From contig NC_090967.1 of assembly GCF_040807025.1 (NCBI RefSeq), positions 7,804,001 through 7,868,000 on the forward strand: a stretch of DNA of 64,000 nt, written 5' to 3'. The notes beneath the pieces were generated by a model. It saw nothing but the letters and a program-made list of their open reading frames with translations, ran no database searches and had not been told where the DNA came from. Shown here piece by piece: positions 52,501 to 63,604 of this stretch (position 1 is the stretch's first letter; each line of letters begins with the position of its first letter). The translations under genes and the position numbers were made by a program. Source of the DNA: Struthio camelus (lineage: Eukaryota; Chordata; Aves; Struthioniformes; Struthionidae).

Positions 52501-54793
52501 CTTTTTTGTCTCGGTAGCTGGAGCTATCCTCCCCGCACTGTAAGCCCTGGAGCGTACAGCTACAATTAAGGCCAAAGTAAGGAGGGCACCAAGGACAGTA
52601 AGTGAAGTTTGTTCTACAGATGCAGGCTCAGATTTTCTCCCGAGTGTCTTAGTCTGGCAGTGTCATGACACAAAGACTCTCAGCAGGGACCTCACAGCTC
52701 TGAGGTCTTGAACTTTATGCCTTCCTTGCAGCAAAGGGAGGAGAGAAACCAATCCTGTTTACAGCACAGGAAATCAGTATAGGCAGAAGATTATTATAAA
52801 ACTCCTCCTCCCCCTCCCTGCCCTGCATTGGGTTCAGATATACTGTGAAATTCTGCCTATGCCTCACTTTGAGTCTCAGTCAAAACCAGTATGCTTGAAA
52901 GTCCTCAGGGGGAAAAAGCAGGTGAATGGAGTTACCGTTTTCATACTTATTCTAAGGCAAATCTCAGAGCTGTAGGTCTTGGAACACGCTTTGGTGTAAA
53001 ACATAATATTCTCAGCATTTCACTGTCCAGCACATTCTTCCCTTGCTCTCCTGTACCGGCAGCGGTTCCCCTGTCGTGACGGAGGGCTGAATTGGGTTGT
53101 ACAGGCTGATTCCTTCTTAGCTGTTGCTTCAGTGTGGCTGCATTGTGCATGTGTGCGGAGTGTCTGGGAAAGGGTCCTTTGGGAAAAGCTTTCCTCTGGC
53201 TGCTTCTCCTGCAATTTTGTAGAGAATTGAAGAGTTGTACCATCACCTCTTACTGACAAGTCTATGCTTTTGTGATCTGAGGCTTTCCCTTAAAAAGTGT
53301 GTATGGGGGGGTTGTTTCTTCTTTTCAAAGTTTGGGAGAGGACGAAGTTCTCTGGATCCTCTTATCGTGGTGAATCTCCATCCTGCCTGTGTTTCACTTC
53401 CATCATACGAACGCAGAAGCTGACTGAGCAGCGTTGATTAAGTCTGGACTGCAAGCACTGTGTGCGCTGCTGGTGGACCCACGGGTGCTACTCCAGCGCT
53501 CTTTCAGATCAGCTGGTCTGCTGATGTGCAGATGTCCTGGCCAGTTACCATGAGCTCTAATTGGGTCAGACTAACATAGATCTGGGTATGCCAATGGTTA
53601 GGAGGTTAACCCTGAGCACCTGTAATGAGGGAGAGAGTGACTGCAGGGCTGGATCTGTTGCTCCATCTGCCTTGGACTCCCTGAGTGAGTGGCAGCCGAG
53701 GAGCTTCACCCCTGTCCGCTATGGCGAAGCGGAAAGAGTTAAGTGCTGGTGCTGTGCAAAATGCAGCGTGGTCTCTGAACGGCCCAGTTTTCACAGGTGA
53801 GGAGCCCCCTTCATGTGAGCAGAACTTGAAGTGCATGGGGGAAGTGAAAGTGCTGGCTTGTGACAATGCAGAAGAGCCTCCTGGAGCGGGTGACTCTGTT
53901 TTTAGAGCTTGAATTTGTAGATGTCTGAGATTCCATTTCCCTCCCCTCCTTGGGGCAGAGGTTGTGGTATGAGAGGTGTCAGATAAGGAAGCGAGAAGCT
54001 GTTTTGTTTTTTCTTGTCATTCTCTGTGACCTGGGGTTGGAGGGGTTCGTTGTGAAGCTCTGTTGCCTGTGGACCCCTTGTCTAGGCCGGGGAGAAGGCG
54101 TGTTTCTCAGGATGGAGGTTTTCTCCTGCGTGGCTCATGGATGAGAGCTTGCGCAGGATGTGAGGAGCGCAGCTTAGCAGTCTTAGCTAGCTTTGTAACT
54201 TGGATGTGATTGACAAAGATATCCCAAGGGGCAGGATTCTGGCTGGGGACATGGGAATGTGTTTCTGGAGGAACTGCTGTTAAGCCAACTTGAAAACACA
54301 GTGAGACCTAGCAGATTTTTCTCAATGAAATCCTAAGCAACTAAAGATGTTGAACTCATCCTCTTTTTAGGTTGCTTGCCAGATCTCCAGATTAATTTCC
54401 ATCAGATGTGATATTTTCAAGCTTTATTCTAGGAGAGGCATGTCTTCCCCCCCCCCCCCCACCTTAAACCACAGTCTTTGGAAGAAAAAGTTCCCTGAAT
54501 GTCAGGCCTTGGGGGAGATGTGTGGTTTTTCTCTCTGCTGTCAAAGTCGCTAAAAAGACCTGAATGACTCGGGGTGTCCTCGTGGACGCTTGCATGCTTG
54601 TGACGGAGGGCTCATCTGGATTCCCCTGAGCAAACTTCTGACTAGCACCTGCCTGAGCCCTGCCAGCAGCAGACAGAAGGGCAGAGGACTGGAGGGGTGG
54701 AGCAGGGAGGGAAGAAGCCTGCTGTACCCCTGCCCGGCTCCAAAGAGCTCTGCTGCTACAAGTGCCTTTCCCCCCAGAAACCCTGCTGCTGCC
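49561..54793. other. Intergenic region between GNA11 and GNA15 relic
   Basis: No exon, RNA gene or transposon is recognised. Small open frames (for example 53685-53912) have no family similarity I can name. The region holds an A-tract at 50834-50850, a C-tract near 54449-54462 and the 27-bp duplication listed separately. Confidence 0.5.
51121..51174. repeat. Two-copy tandem duplication, 27-bp unit
   Basis: GAAAAGAAAGTGTACGTG... is followed at once by GAAAAGAAACTGTACGTG..., and both end GTGGTCTCCT. The copies differ by one base (G/C), so the duplication is young. Confidence 0.85.
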
Positions 54794-57700
54794 ATGGCTC
54801 AGTGCTTCAGCTGCTGCCGCCTGTGCCCGTGTTTCCTCTCAGAGGAGGATAAAGCTGCCATCCGGATCAACAGAAAAATCAACAAAATACTGAGGGAGGA
54901 AAAGAGACAAAACCAGCAAGAGCTGAAATTGCTGCTTCTTGGTGAGTCACCCTGGGGGGAAGGTGCTGTTTGTCTGTTGGGTGACAGCTCAGCAGAGGAG
55001 GGGTGGAGAGAGGAAGAAGCGGGGCCGTGGGGTAGGAGGTGTGATGGGGGGAGTGAGCCCCCAAAGTGCCAACTTGAAGGGTTTTGTCTTTGCTTTTCTT
55101 GGTCATCTTGTCACTAGGAACTTCCCCTCTGAATGTGTCTCTCTGAAGCTGCCAACTCTCTAGATGTGGCACATTGCGGTCCCACCCTGCCGTTCCTCTG
55201 TGTCCCACAGGAGAGAACTACTTGTCCGTCTCTCCTTGTCCCACAGGAGACCTCTCTGCCTTCACTGCTGCTATTCTTCTGTGCCACAGAGGACTGTTCT
55301 CCTTCTCTTGTATTGCCTGCCTTAAATAACTATACTCAGAGTAGCTGTGCCCAGAGCAACTGTGCTTGACACTTGCTTTCAGATCTCAAGACAGGGCTGG
55401 CATCATAAACACTACCATGCACAACTTCCTGCTCCTAGTTCCCCCCTTACTGTAACCCAAGTGTCACCCGGAGAGCGCATTTGGTGTCAGGGCTGGAACA
55501 GGGCTCTGTTTTCCATGATGTGTCTAGGAAGGTGGCTGCTCTCTTCACTCTCACTCTAATCCTTCCCCTTTCCCCTGTTCTTAGCAAAATGCCTCATTAA
55601 TTCTGGGTGTGGATGCTTGCAGAGTAGTGACTCTCAGTAAGCCCTATGAAAATGCCATCGAGAGCCTGTGGAGGGATGCTGGCATCAGGACGTGTTACGA
55701 GAGACGATGGGAATATCACTTGCTGGATTTGGCTTACTTGTGAGTTACAGAGTGGGACTGGGGAGCATGCGTGCCTGACTACATGTGAGGAGTGCTGCTG
55801 GCTGGCCAGTGCCAGGAATGGTTCTGACGTGCCTGGGTGCTCTGGGATGTTCTTCTCCCAGCTTCATCTTTGTGCAACCTTGAGCAAGTCAATTCCACTC
55901 TTGCATTTTGCTCCGTTTATCTTCAGCATCTTCAGAGTGAGGACTGATTCTTCTGCACTCACATACAGCACCTAGCGTAGGAGGATCTTTGTCATGGGAC
56001 CTTTGGCCACTACTGTGATATCACAGATATTTCACTGCTGCATTTTTGTGGGTTGCCAATGATCAAACACCTACGTCTTTCACTCTTGTTTCCAGTATAA
56101 TCAGGCACAGAAATCTCTTGAAACTTTGGGTATGATTTCTTTTCTGAGACGCCAAAATCAGTGTCTCTTCTGTGGGGTTTTTGTTTCAGTAGGGTTGGGT
56201 GTTATCACAAGTTACAGATCCTTCTGAGAAGAGAAGGATGATGATACAGTTAAAGCATGGGGACTGGAGCAGGACTTGCAGTTCTGTTTCCTTTATTGCT
56301 ACAGATTCACTTTATCCTTTTATGGACTGGCAGAGATCTGAGATGAAACTGCGTATTGCAGTAGTACCTTACAGCCTAGTCAAAGACCAAGACCTTGCTG
56401 CGCTAGATGCTGTACAAATGCTGTGTTAATTGACAGCTTGGTTACGGTGAGGACCAGTGTTCTGGCTGTCTGCGCTGTCTGTGGCTTGAACCAGGAACAG
56501 GGCCTTTGCTCTTGAGCCAGTGGGTGTAGTCTGGCTTGTGGCCGAGGTTTTGGGGATATTGCCTTTTGGAATAGCATGGTTGCACCCACATGGCACAGCA
56601 ATAGGTCTAGATCTCTTTCTCCACCATGTGGTACCCGTGGTCAGAAAATATAGTGGATTTTGGCTTTGATTTCTTTTTTTTCCCCCCTCCCTTTGAACTT
56701 CTTAAGAAATACAGAGATGGTGATGCCATAGCCCTGTTGGATGCAGTATTTAAACTGTGACATCAAGGGGCATGAGTGTGTCTGCCTTTGGAGGTGGTGT
56801 AAAGATGCAGATGAAGGGGGCAATTAAAGGCATGAAACCTGCTGGACAGCTCTCCAATGCTACCCAGAGATAGAGAAAGTCAGGTTTGGTGCTACCTGCC
56901 TCCAGACTGTCTATGCTGGGAATGCACTTGCCTCCCTGCCAGGCCAGGCTTTCCCCTTAGAAAGACCTACTTGCTGTACTCCAGAGGGGAACCTGGAAGT
57001 GAGCTGGCATGTGCACAGCAGAGGGTGAGAGGAACATGGCCTGAGAATCAGCCAAAGACACTGCAGACATGTAGCACAGCCCTGGACTGCTTCCTTGTTC
57101 CATGACTCCCTGCAGTTTTCTGTCCGATCTAGAGCGGATGGCTGAGGACTCTTTCATTCCGCAGCTCAGGATGTGCTGCGGAGCCGAAAGTCTACAACTG
57201 GCATCAATGAATACTGCTTCTCAGTGCAGAATGTGACCTTAAGGCGAAGCTACTGTAAAGCAGTCAGCAGTATGAGGATGGCAAGTGCATGGGATTCCCC
57301 TTCTCCCAAGCAACCCTCCTGAACACCCCCCCCCCCCCCGCCTCTTTATTGCACCTCCTGCCCTTATTTCCCCTCTCTGGTGGGAAATAAGGCGGTGCTA
57401 CCATAGGAACCTCTGCTTTTGCTTGGGCTGGGCAGGGGCTGTGGTTACTGGGAAGCAGAGTCCAGCCCTTGTGCATCTCTGTGCCTTCTCTTCTTTGGGA
57501 AGTTGTTAGCAGCCTGAATGCCAGGCATTTGAATCCCAGCTGGCTCTGTGCTCTGCCTGGCTGCTGCCCTCTACCCAGGAGGTCACTGCTTGCTGCTGGG
57601 GATCTGTCTTATGCTTTTAGTCTGCTTTCAAGACCTTTTTCAGGGAAAGGGCAGATCTGTGATTGCTGCAAGCTGGCAGTGGGGACCCAGATCCCCAGCT

Positions 57701-58955
57701 GGGGTTACATGGCTCAGCAGGTCCCTCTCAGCAGAGCCACTGTAACTGGCCACCTGCCAGCACTCAGCCTGCAGGAAGTTTGAGGTAAGACAAGTTCACT
57801 TCCACTCCTTGGTGAGGTTTCTGCTCCCTTACTTTTGCAGAATGAGAGCGCGTGTGGGATGTGTCACAGCTTGCCTGGTGCCCAGTACCCTGATGAGGTG
57901 TGCCAAGGCAGTCCCGGGGGCTCCAAGGCCCTGATCCCTGTCAAAAGCTGTGGTCCTACGTGCTGCCTGCCTGAAGGGGACGAGTGCCCGTCCTCAGCCT
58001 CCAAGTGACCTGTTGCCCTGGCAGGATTGTGGATGTGAGGGGACAGAAATCGGAGCGGAAGAAATGGATCCACTGTTTTGAGAATGTGATTGCTCTCATC
58101 TATCTGGCTTCCCTCAGCAAACATGACCAGTGCCTGGAAGAGAACAGCAAGGAGGTGAGGAGCTGGTAGGGTGTGCTGGGAGGAGCTGGCACGGAAACTT
58201 GTACCTCTGATCTCCGCTGCATGCGTGCGGTGGTGCTCCAGGAAGGTGCTGGTGAGGAGTGTGGGGCCCGTCCCTGCTGCCACCACTCTGGAGCGGGTCT
58301 GCGTAGTTTGCCAGAGTGCTCTGGGAGTGTGGTGGGACGAGCATCTGCCCGAGGGGAACAGCGGTCTCTGCTTGTGTCCCTCCTGCTGCAGAATCTGATG
58401 AAGGAGAGCCTGGCTCTGTTCAGACCTATCCTGAGCTGCTCTGGTTCCAGCACACATTGGTGATCCTCTTCCTGAACAAAACAGACCTCCTGGAGGACAA
58501 GATCACTGCCTCAGACCTGGACAAGTACTTTCCCTCCTTCCATGGTAATGCCCTCCTCTGGGTGCTGTGAGGCTTGCAGACTGGCTCCCGCAGGCTCTGC
58601 AAGTCCTGCGTGCCAGGAGAGCAGGCCTGCCACTGGCTGCCCTCAGCCTCGGGCAGGGGGAGCTGCCTGCCAGCTCCCCTCACTTCAATCCTGTGGGATG
58701 GGGGTTCCTTCTTGTACCTCAGGGCCCAAGCAAGATGCAGAAGCAGCCAAGCAGTTTATCCTGGACGTGTATGTGGACACCTACAGGAAATGCTCAGCTC
58801 TCAACAGCAGCACCAGGTCGGGACTCCTTCAAACCATCCCTATGTCCAGGTGCCTTTACTGCCACTACACATGCACTACTGACACACACAACATCCACAA
58901 GGTCTTCAGAGATGTGATATTGGTTGCCTACTGGGAAGATGTCGATCTTCTGTGA
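54794..58955 (+). pseudogene. GNA15: GNA15 (G alpha-15/16) unitary pseudogene
   Basis: Six of seven G-alpha exons are present in order: 54794-54941 (exon 1, begins MAQCFSCCRLCPCFLSEEDK, ATG in a good context), 55585-55739 (exon 3, normal 155 bases, NAIESLWRDAGIRTCYERRW), 57116-57243 (exon 4), 58025-58154 (exon 5), 58392-58544 (exon 6) and 58723-58955 (exon 7, ends at TGA). Exon 2 (185 bases, P-loop and start of the helical domain) is absent; only 643 bases lie between exons 1 and 3, and joining them breaks the frame. Exon 4 is 128 rather than 129 bases (lesion near 57160, before the AQDVLRSR region) and exon 6 is 153 rather than 154 (near 58433). The exon 4 donor reads AG|GC. Switch II reads DVRGQ instead of DVGGQ, and TCAT reads TCTT. 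Other splice sites are intact and similarity is still high, so decay looks recent. GNA15 normally links haematopoietic receptors to phospholipase C beta. LEENSKE and NKTD identify GNA15 rather than GNA14 or GNAQ. Confidence 0.9.
55195..55315. repeat. Short imperfect tandem repeat where GNA15 exon 2 would be expected
   Basis: Three imperfect copies of a roughly 45-50-bp unit marked by CTGTGTCCCACAGGAGA, CTTGTCCCACAGGAGA and CTGTGCCACAGAGGA. The words look like splice acceptors, but no P-loop coding follows any of them. Confidence 0.5.
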
Positions 58956-60134
58956 GAGGCATAGCCTGACCCGTCAAACTTCAAGCTGGCCTTCAGGATG
59001 GTCAGCTGGCAGCGGGTGACCAGTGTAACGCTCTGAGTCACGTTTGCTGCGTGCGGATGGGAGCTGCGGGGGCCTTCTGTGGGTGGTGCATGAGGGGAAG
59101 CTGTCCCCGTGGCCATCAGCAGAGTGTTTTCTAGATGGTGCCTGCCAGGGATTCCCTGCTGGAGCTGCCTCTGCTCGCATCCCTTCTCTGCAAGCAGTCT
59201 AACCCTGCCTGCTTTTCTGCCAGCTAGGCAAGCAATCCAGACCTCTGCAATAAAGGAGGTTTGGTGCCAAAATAGCTCATGCGCCTTCCTCAGGCAGTGA
59301 TTTCTTCCTCCCCTTTTTGCTGAGCCATGTGAATTTGGTCCTTGAGACCTGGATGTGGGTAGCATAGAGCTGTTGAGATCTCTCTCCCACACCTCTGAGG
59401 CCACTGTTGGGAGGAGAGGGGAGCCAGTCCTCCCTGGCAGAAAGGAGCCAGCACTGCAGGAGAAGCAGCTGCGTTTTTGCAGAGCACGTTCAGGATTTCA
59501 GTCTCTTCAGCCTCCCTCCAGGCACATGTGTGACTGAAGCAGCCAAATCTGTGCACCATCCCTGCGAGCTACTGCTTCTCTGTATCTGACAATCTCAGAA
59601 TTAGCTGGAGGCTTGGCACAGCCCAGTGACAAAGCACTTGGGCACCAAAGCGGGTGAGGGCATGGCTGCATGGCTGTGTCCCAGCTTTGCTGAATAATGA
59701 GAAGAAAGGCTAATTCCACCCCTGTGCAACGCGGATGGGGATGCAGAAACATGTCACAGCTACTCGGTCACCCTGGGGCTCCCCTGTGCTTAGTGTCCCC
59801 TCCACTGTGCAGTTCTCTCCTGCCTACTTGCGCTGTAGTGTGTGGGAAGAAGATGGTCTCCTGCCAGGAGATAACCGCTTATGATCTTTTTCAGTTTTGC
59901 CTGAGCCCTCTGCACTGGGGAGGGGAGCAAGGAAGCTGTCCCTGCCCTGAAAACCCGGCTCCTTGCCTGGTTTAGGTAGGACAGAAAATGGAGGGTACTG
60001 GTTTGGGCTGCAACTTCCGACTTGGGATTCAGCAGTTTGAGCAGTGACTTTCTTCTGAGTTGTTCAAGGCTGGGGCCAGAGACTGAGAGAAATCAGATGC
60101 ATAGAAGGAAAAAGACTCTCAAACACAGATGCAG
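58956..60134. other. Spacer between GNA15 relic and protease gene
   Basis: Holds an AATAAA at 59249-59254 that would have served the GNA15 transcript. Nothing else is recognised. The two genes are convergent here. Confidence 0.5.
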
Positions 60135-60140
60135 TTTATT
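60135..60140 (-). terminator. Candidate polyadenylation signal of the protease-like gene
   Basis: Plus-strand TTTATT reads AATAAA on the gene's strand, about 530 bases past its stop; I saw no nearer signal. Confidence 0.45.
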
Positions 60141-60670
60141 GTTTTCATGTATTCTCACAACACCGGAGCTAAAGCGAGAGGGGAGAAATGAGGAAGCAAG
60201 TCTCATAGGGGAGAGCAGCAGTAGTGAAACAGAAGCTGGAAGTGTTCCCCTCAGAGCTGGGGGCAGCCCTCTAACCCCAGTGCTTGAGCAAAGGAGACCC
60301 AGGCATCTGGGGCTCACCTAATCCAATCTAACCATAGCACCTTCCCCCAGGGTAGCAGGCGTCCCAACGGCTCGGCTGCCCTGCTGCTTCTTTTCCAGAG
60401 CTGTGCCGCAAGCAGCTTGACAAGGGGGGATGTTGGAGCAGCCACACGTGGGAGCACGCGCTGGGGAAACGGGCACCCCGCGATCAAGGCGCAAACCCTG
60501 CACCAAGCCCACCTCTATCACACCTTGGCTTTGCCGGAGTGAAGTCCTTGCTGTGTCCGTGAGGATCAGTGAAAGATGTTTCCCAGGGAGAAGGGGCAGG
60601 GGGGGGAAGCAGGTGAGGGTGGGCCCAGAAACATGAATTTTCCAGGACAGCAGCCATGGAGAGAGTAGAT

Positions 60671-63526
60671 TCATGCTGACTTCATGACACTGTTGATCCA
60701 TGGGAGGTAGGCAGCGATGTTTGTGTAGAAACCAGGCCAATTGCCATACCGATAGGAGAAGATACCGTAGGCTTTGTTGTTGCAGACAAGTGGGCCCCCG
60801 ATATCACCCTGCAAAACAGGCAGATGGTGGGGGAGAGAGCAGCGATGATTATGGGGTGACCCCAGGAGGGGGGTGCATGTACTGGGAACAGGGAGGCTGC
60901 AAATGCCAGAACAGAGCTTCTGCAGGCAGAGCTTGGACTTACCGTGGACGTGGGTAGCTCTGGCTCCAAAAGGAACCATAGGTAGTCCTGTCTGGGGCCA
61001 GTATGGGACCCAGCGCAGCTACAGCTGGGGGAACGCTGAAGCTTAAAGCTCATATCTACCCTTCTACTTGCTGCGCAGCACTACGAAATGCGCTTAGCCC
61101 TGCTGTGAGGTGGAGGACAAACCCCTCAGCAGCCAAACCATATCCCCTTGGGCTGTGGCAGGCTCCTAGGCACTCTGCTGTGGGAAGAAAGAAGGCTGCC
61201 CTTGTCTCTCCTGTGGGCACAGAGCTTGGCATGAGCGTAATGCCTGCTGTCTGCAGGCATACTTCTGGCCCTGCAAGGGGCTGATCCTTGGAGATGGAGG
61301 CCCAGGGCACCACTTCATCTCCTAGGCCAGGACAACAAGAGAGAGGGATGCTAGCAAGGAAGCATAGGCTGATGGTGGCACGGTAAGGGGACAATAACAA
61401 GCAATTTTGGACAGCACGCTTTCAGTGAAGTTTCTTAGCCCAGATCCAATTCATGCCCAGGACCTGTCTGCAACCTTCCCCTACAGCCATCTACTCCCTG
61501 TGTCAAATACTGACCTTTTCAAGCACTCCAGTGGATCTGCTGCGGGCACAGATCAAGTTGTTAGCAAGTCCGGGGTTTAAGTTCAGGCAGTCCCTTGGTT
61601 TGAGGATGGTGACGTTGGCTTCATGGAGCATCGCAGCAGGCGTCTCGTGGCCCCAGCCAGCTATGCTGCATACAGGCCCTCCAAGGGCTTTTTGTTTTTG
61701 GAAGGAAATGGTCTTAACATAGTTATTGCTGATGGCAGTGCCTTTCAGCTGGACAAGGGGACAGAAAATAGAGAAAAAAAGTATTTGATCTTTAAATGTT
61801 CTGTGATGAAGGCTGTCCCCTCCCGCTCCAGTGTTAAAGCTCAGCCCTGCGTGTCGAGGAGTTCAGACAGATGGGACCATGCAGGTGCTCCAGGCAAGCA
61901 GTTACCTTCAGCAGGAGGATGTCCTTCCCCTTCTGAGGATTTGTGAAGTCTGGGTGGCGGTGATACTTTTGGACTTCAAATGTTTGCCAGCTCTCCTCTT
62001 TCTTCTGGATGTTGTGGGCTCCCAGGATGACCGACAGAGGTTTGTGGCTGGTAAAAATTAAACTCAGTGTCTGTCGTTTGGCTTTTCCTGTCTGCCCAGG
62101 TAACAATGAGGCACATCTCTTCGGGGTACAGCCTCGCGATACAGTCTGGGCTTTAAGCAAGAGTGGTGGGAGCAAAGAGCTCTGCCAGGGAATCTACCCA
62201 GCCAAGAGGCAGACTGAAATACCGATGACAGACAGAGCTCTGCATGCGTTACTCTGCTTCCAGCACTTGAGCCTGCAGTTAGGAGCTAGCTGAGCTGATT
62301 TGGTCCAATGTTACTGCTGTGTAAGGACATGTATTAATGTATGTAGACTATTGCTCTGGGCTTCACAGGCCTGGGGAAATCCATGGCACCAGGCAGCGAT
62401 TTCTAAAACAGGATCCTGCTCCGGGCCAGCATACTGTTATCTTTACTAGCCTTTGCATTGTCTGCAGAAGGGACTGCCTTGGCAAAGCTGGAAGGGTGCT
62501 GGGTGCAGAGGGCAGTCCCTCTCCGTTGGGCAGGTGGGACTTTGGGCACCTGGCCCTGGATCCTGCTCTTCATCTTCTGCTAACTCTCCTTTTTGTCACC
62601 CGGACAGGGGAGCTGGCTCTGAGCCTGGGCTATGGGCATGGGGGCAGAGCTGTCAGCCCCAAGGTGTCTAGGAACTCTACCCAGAGTTCACACATAGCTG
62701 GAAAAGCCACCTTGCCTGTCCCTGCCTCTGTTTTCCCAACCAAAGGGATGGAAGAGAGCTGGATAAGCAGCTGCCTCAAAACAGAAGACTGTTAATTCTG
62801 GTAACAATCTTGCAGGTCTTTGGTGGCAGAAAGGGCAAAGCCTGATGCCAGTAACCCCTGCTAGGCCAGCAGCTCTGTGACAGCAGCTGGTTCAGCTTCT
62901 GATTGGATGTCCAGGAGGAGTCAGATAGGTCATGAAGAAGACCTGGTAAGGAGCTGACCTTGCCCTGAGCATGCCCTGAGAAGGGCATAGGGAAGGGTGG
63001 CTTGAGGGAGAGCTGTGGATGGGCCCCTGCTGTGTTGGTGCCAGCCCCCGTAGCCTTACCCTGTCCTAGCAGTGCTAGAAAAAGAGCTTGGTCGCAGCCT
63101 GGGAAGGAAGTGACTCAACATGTTAGGCCTCTGTCTAGGTGATGTTATCTGGATCATGGCAGCACAACAATCTCACTGTGTTAGGTGCCGTACAAAAGTA
63201 GCACAAACTTACTTGAAACACTGAGCCGCTGTCATCACCCAACTCGGGGCCACCAGGAAGCCTCCACAGAAGCGGTTGTTCTTTCCCTGCAGATAGGCCA
63301 TGTAGGGTCTGGAGTGGGCCTTGGCTTCGGCTCTTCCCTCAATCCGATTCCAGAAATAATCTGCAACGCACAGGACCGAGGCTGAGCAGAGTTGGGGGTG
63401 CAGGATGCACCAGCCAAGACCTTTCCCAGCCCTTACCCCACCTTATGGCTGGTCCTACTTACTGGTGATAGCCGGAGGATATGTCACCAGCAGCAGAGAG
63501 AGCAGGAGTTTCTGCACGTGCTTCAT
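60671..63526 (-). CDS. Granzyme/chymase/cathepsin-G-type serine protease homologue lacking catalytic His and Ser, 5 exons, 241 aa
   Basis: Exons in transcript order: 63463-63526, 63213-63360, 61906-62047, 61515-61748 and 60671-60808 (726 bases). Phases 1, 2, 0, 0 are those of the granzyme/chymase group, and all sites are GT-AG. Residues 1 to about 18 form a hydrophobic signal peptide ([13 protein letters not shown]...). Arg27-Ile28 is the likely activation cut: the mature protein would start [18 protein letters not shown], keeping Ile16 but replacing the usual IIGG/IVGG. TAAHC reads TAAQC (Gln68 for His57), Asp113 (KGKDILLLK) keeps Asp102, and GDSGG reads GDIGG (Ile199 for Ser195). Cys53, 69, 145, 172, 185 and 205 give the three disulfides typical of granzymes, without the 191-220 pair. 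One sequon lies at Asn163 (NVT). My count gives about 25 Lys/Arg against 12 Asp/Glu in the mature chain, strongly cationic. The frame is clean throughout, so this reads as a maintained, secreted, non-catalytic protein in the manner of azurocidin. Orthology to a named human gene is not established; early-stage decay with an intact frame is the alternative. Confidence 0.88.
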
Positions 63527-63597
63527 CGTAGCGTTCTTGGCTTCAGTGGATCCCTTGGAGGTTGGGCTGCTACTGGGGTCTCTTGCTCCCAAGAAGG

Positions 63598-63604
63598 TTT
63601 TATA
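63598..63604 (-). promoter_or_regulatory. TATA box of the protease-like gene
   Basis: TATAAAA on the minus strand, 72-78 bases before the start codon. A start site 25-30 bases downstream would leave a 5' UTR of about 45 bases, usual for granule-protease genes. Confidence 0.7.

Noticed and set aside
53685-53912. Possible transposase or small gene starting MAKRKELSAG
   Set aside because: The resemblance is a few residues only, with no catalytic motif, terminal repeats or splice structure.
54942-55584. A hidden GNA15 exon 2
   Set aside because: I searched the interval in all frames for the P-loop GESGKST and for VYQNIF; neither is present there, and the only copy in the window is in GNA11.
60671-63526. 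Direct assignment as AZU1, CTSG or GZMM
   Set aside because: The dead triad differs from azurocidin (different replacements), and no diagnostic feature separates the candidates by eye; a tree is needed.
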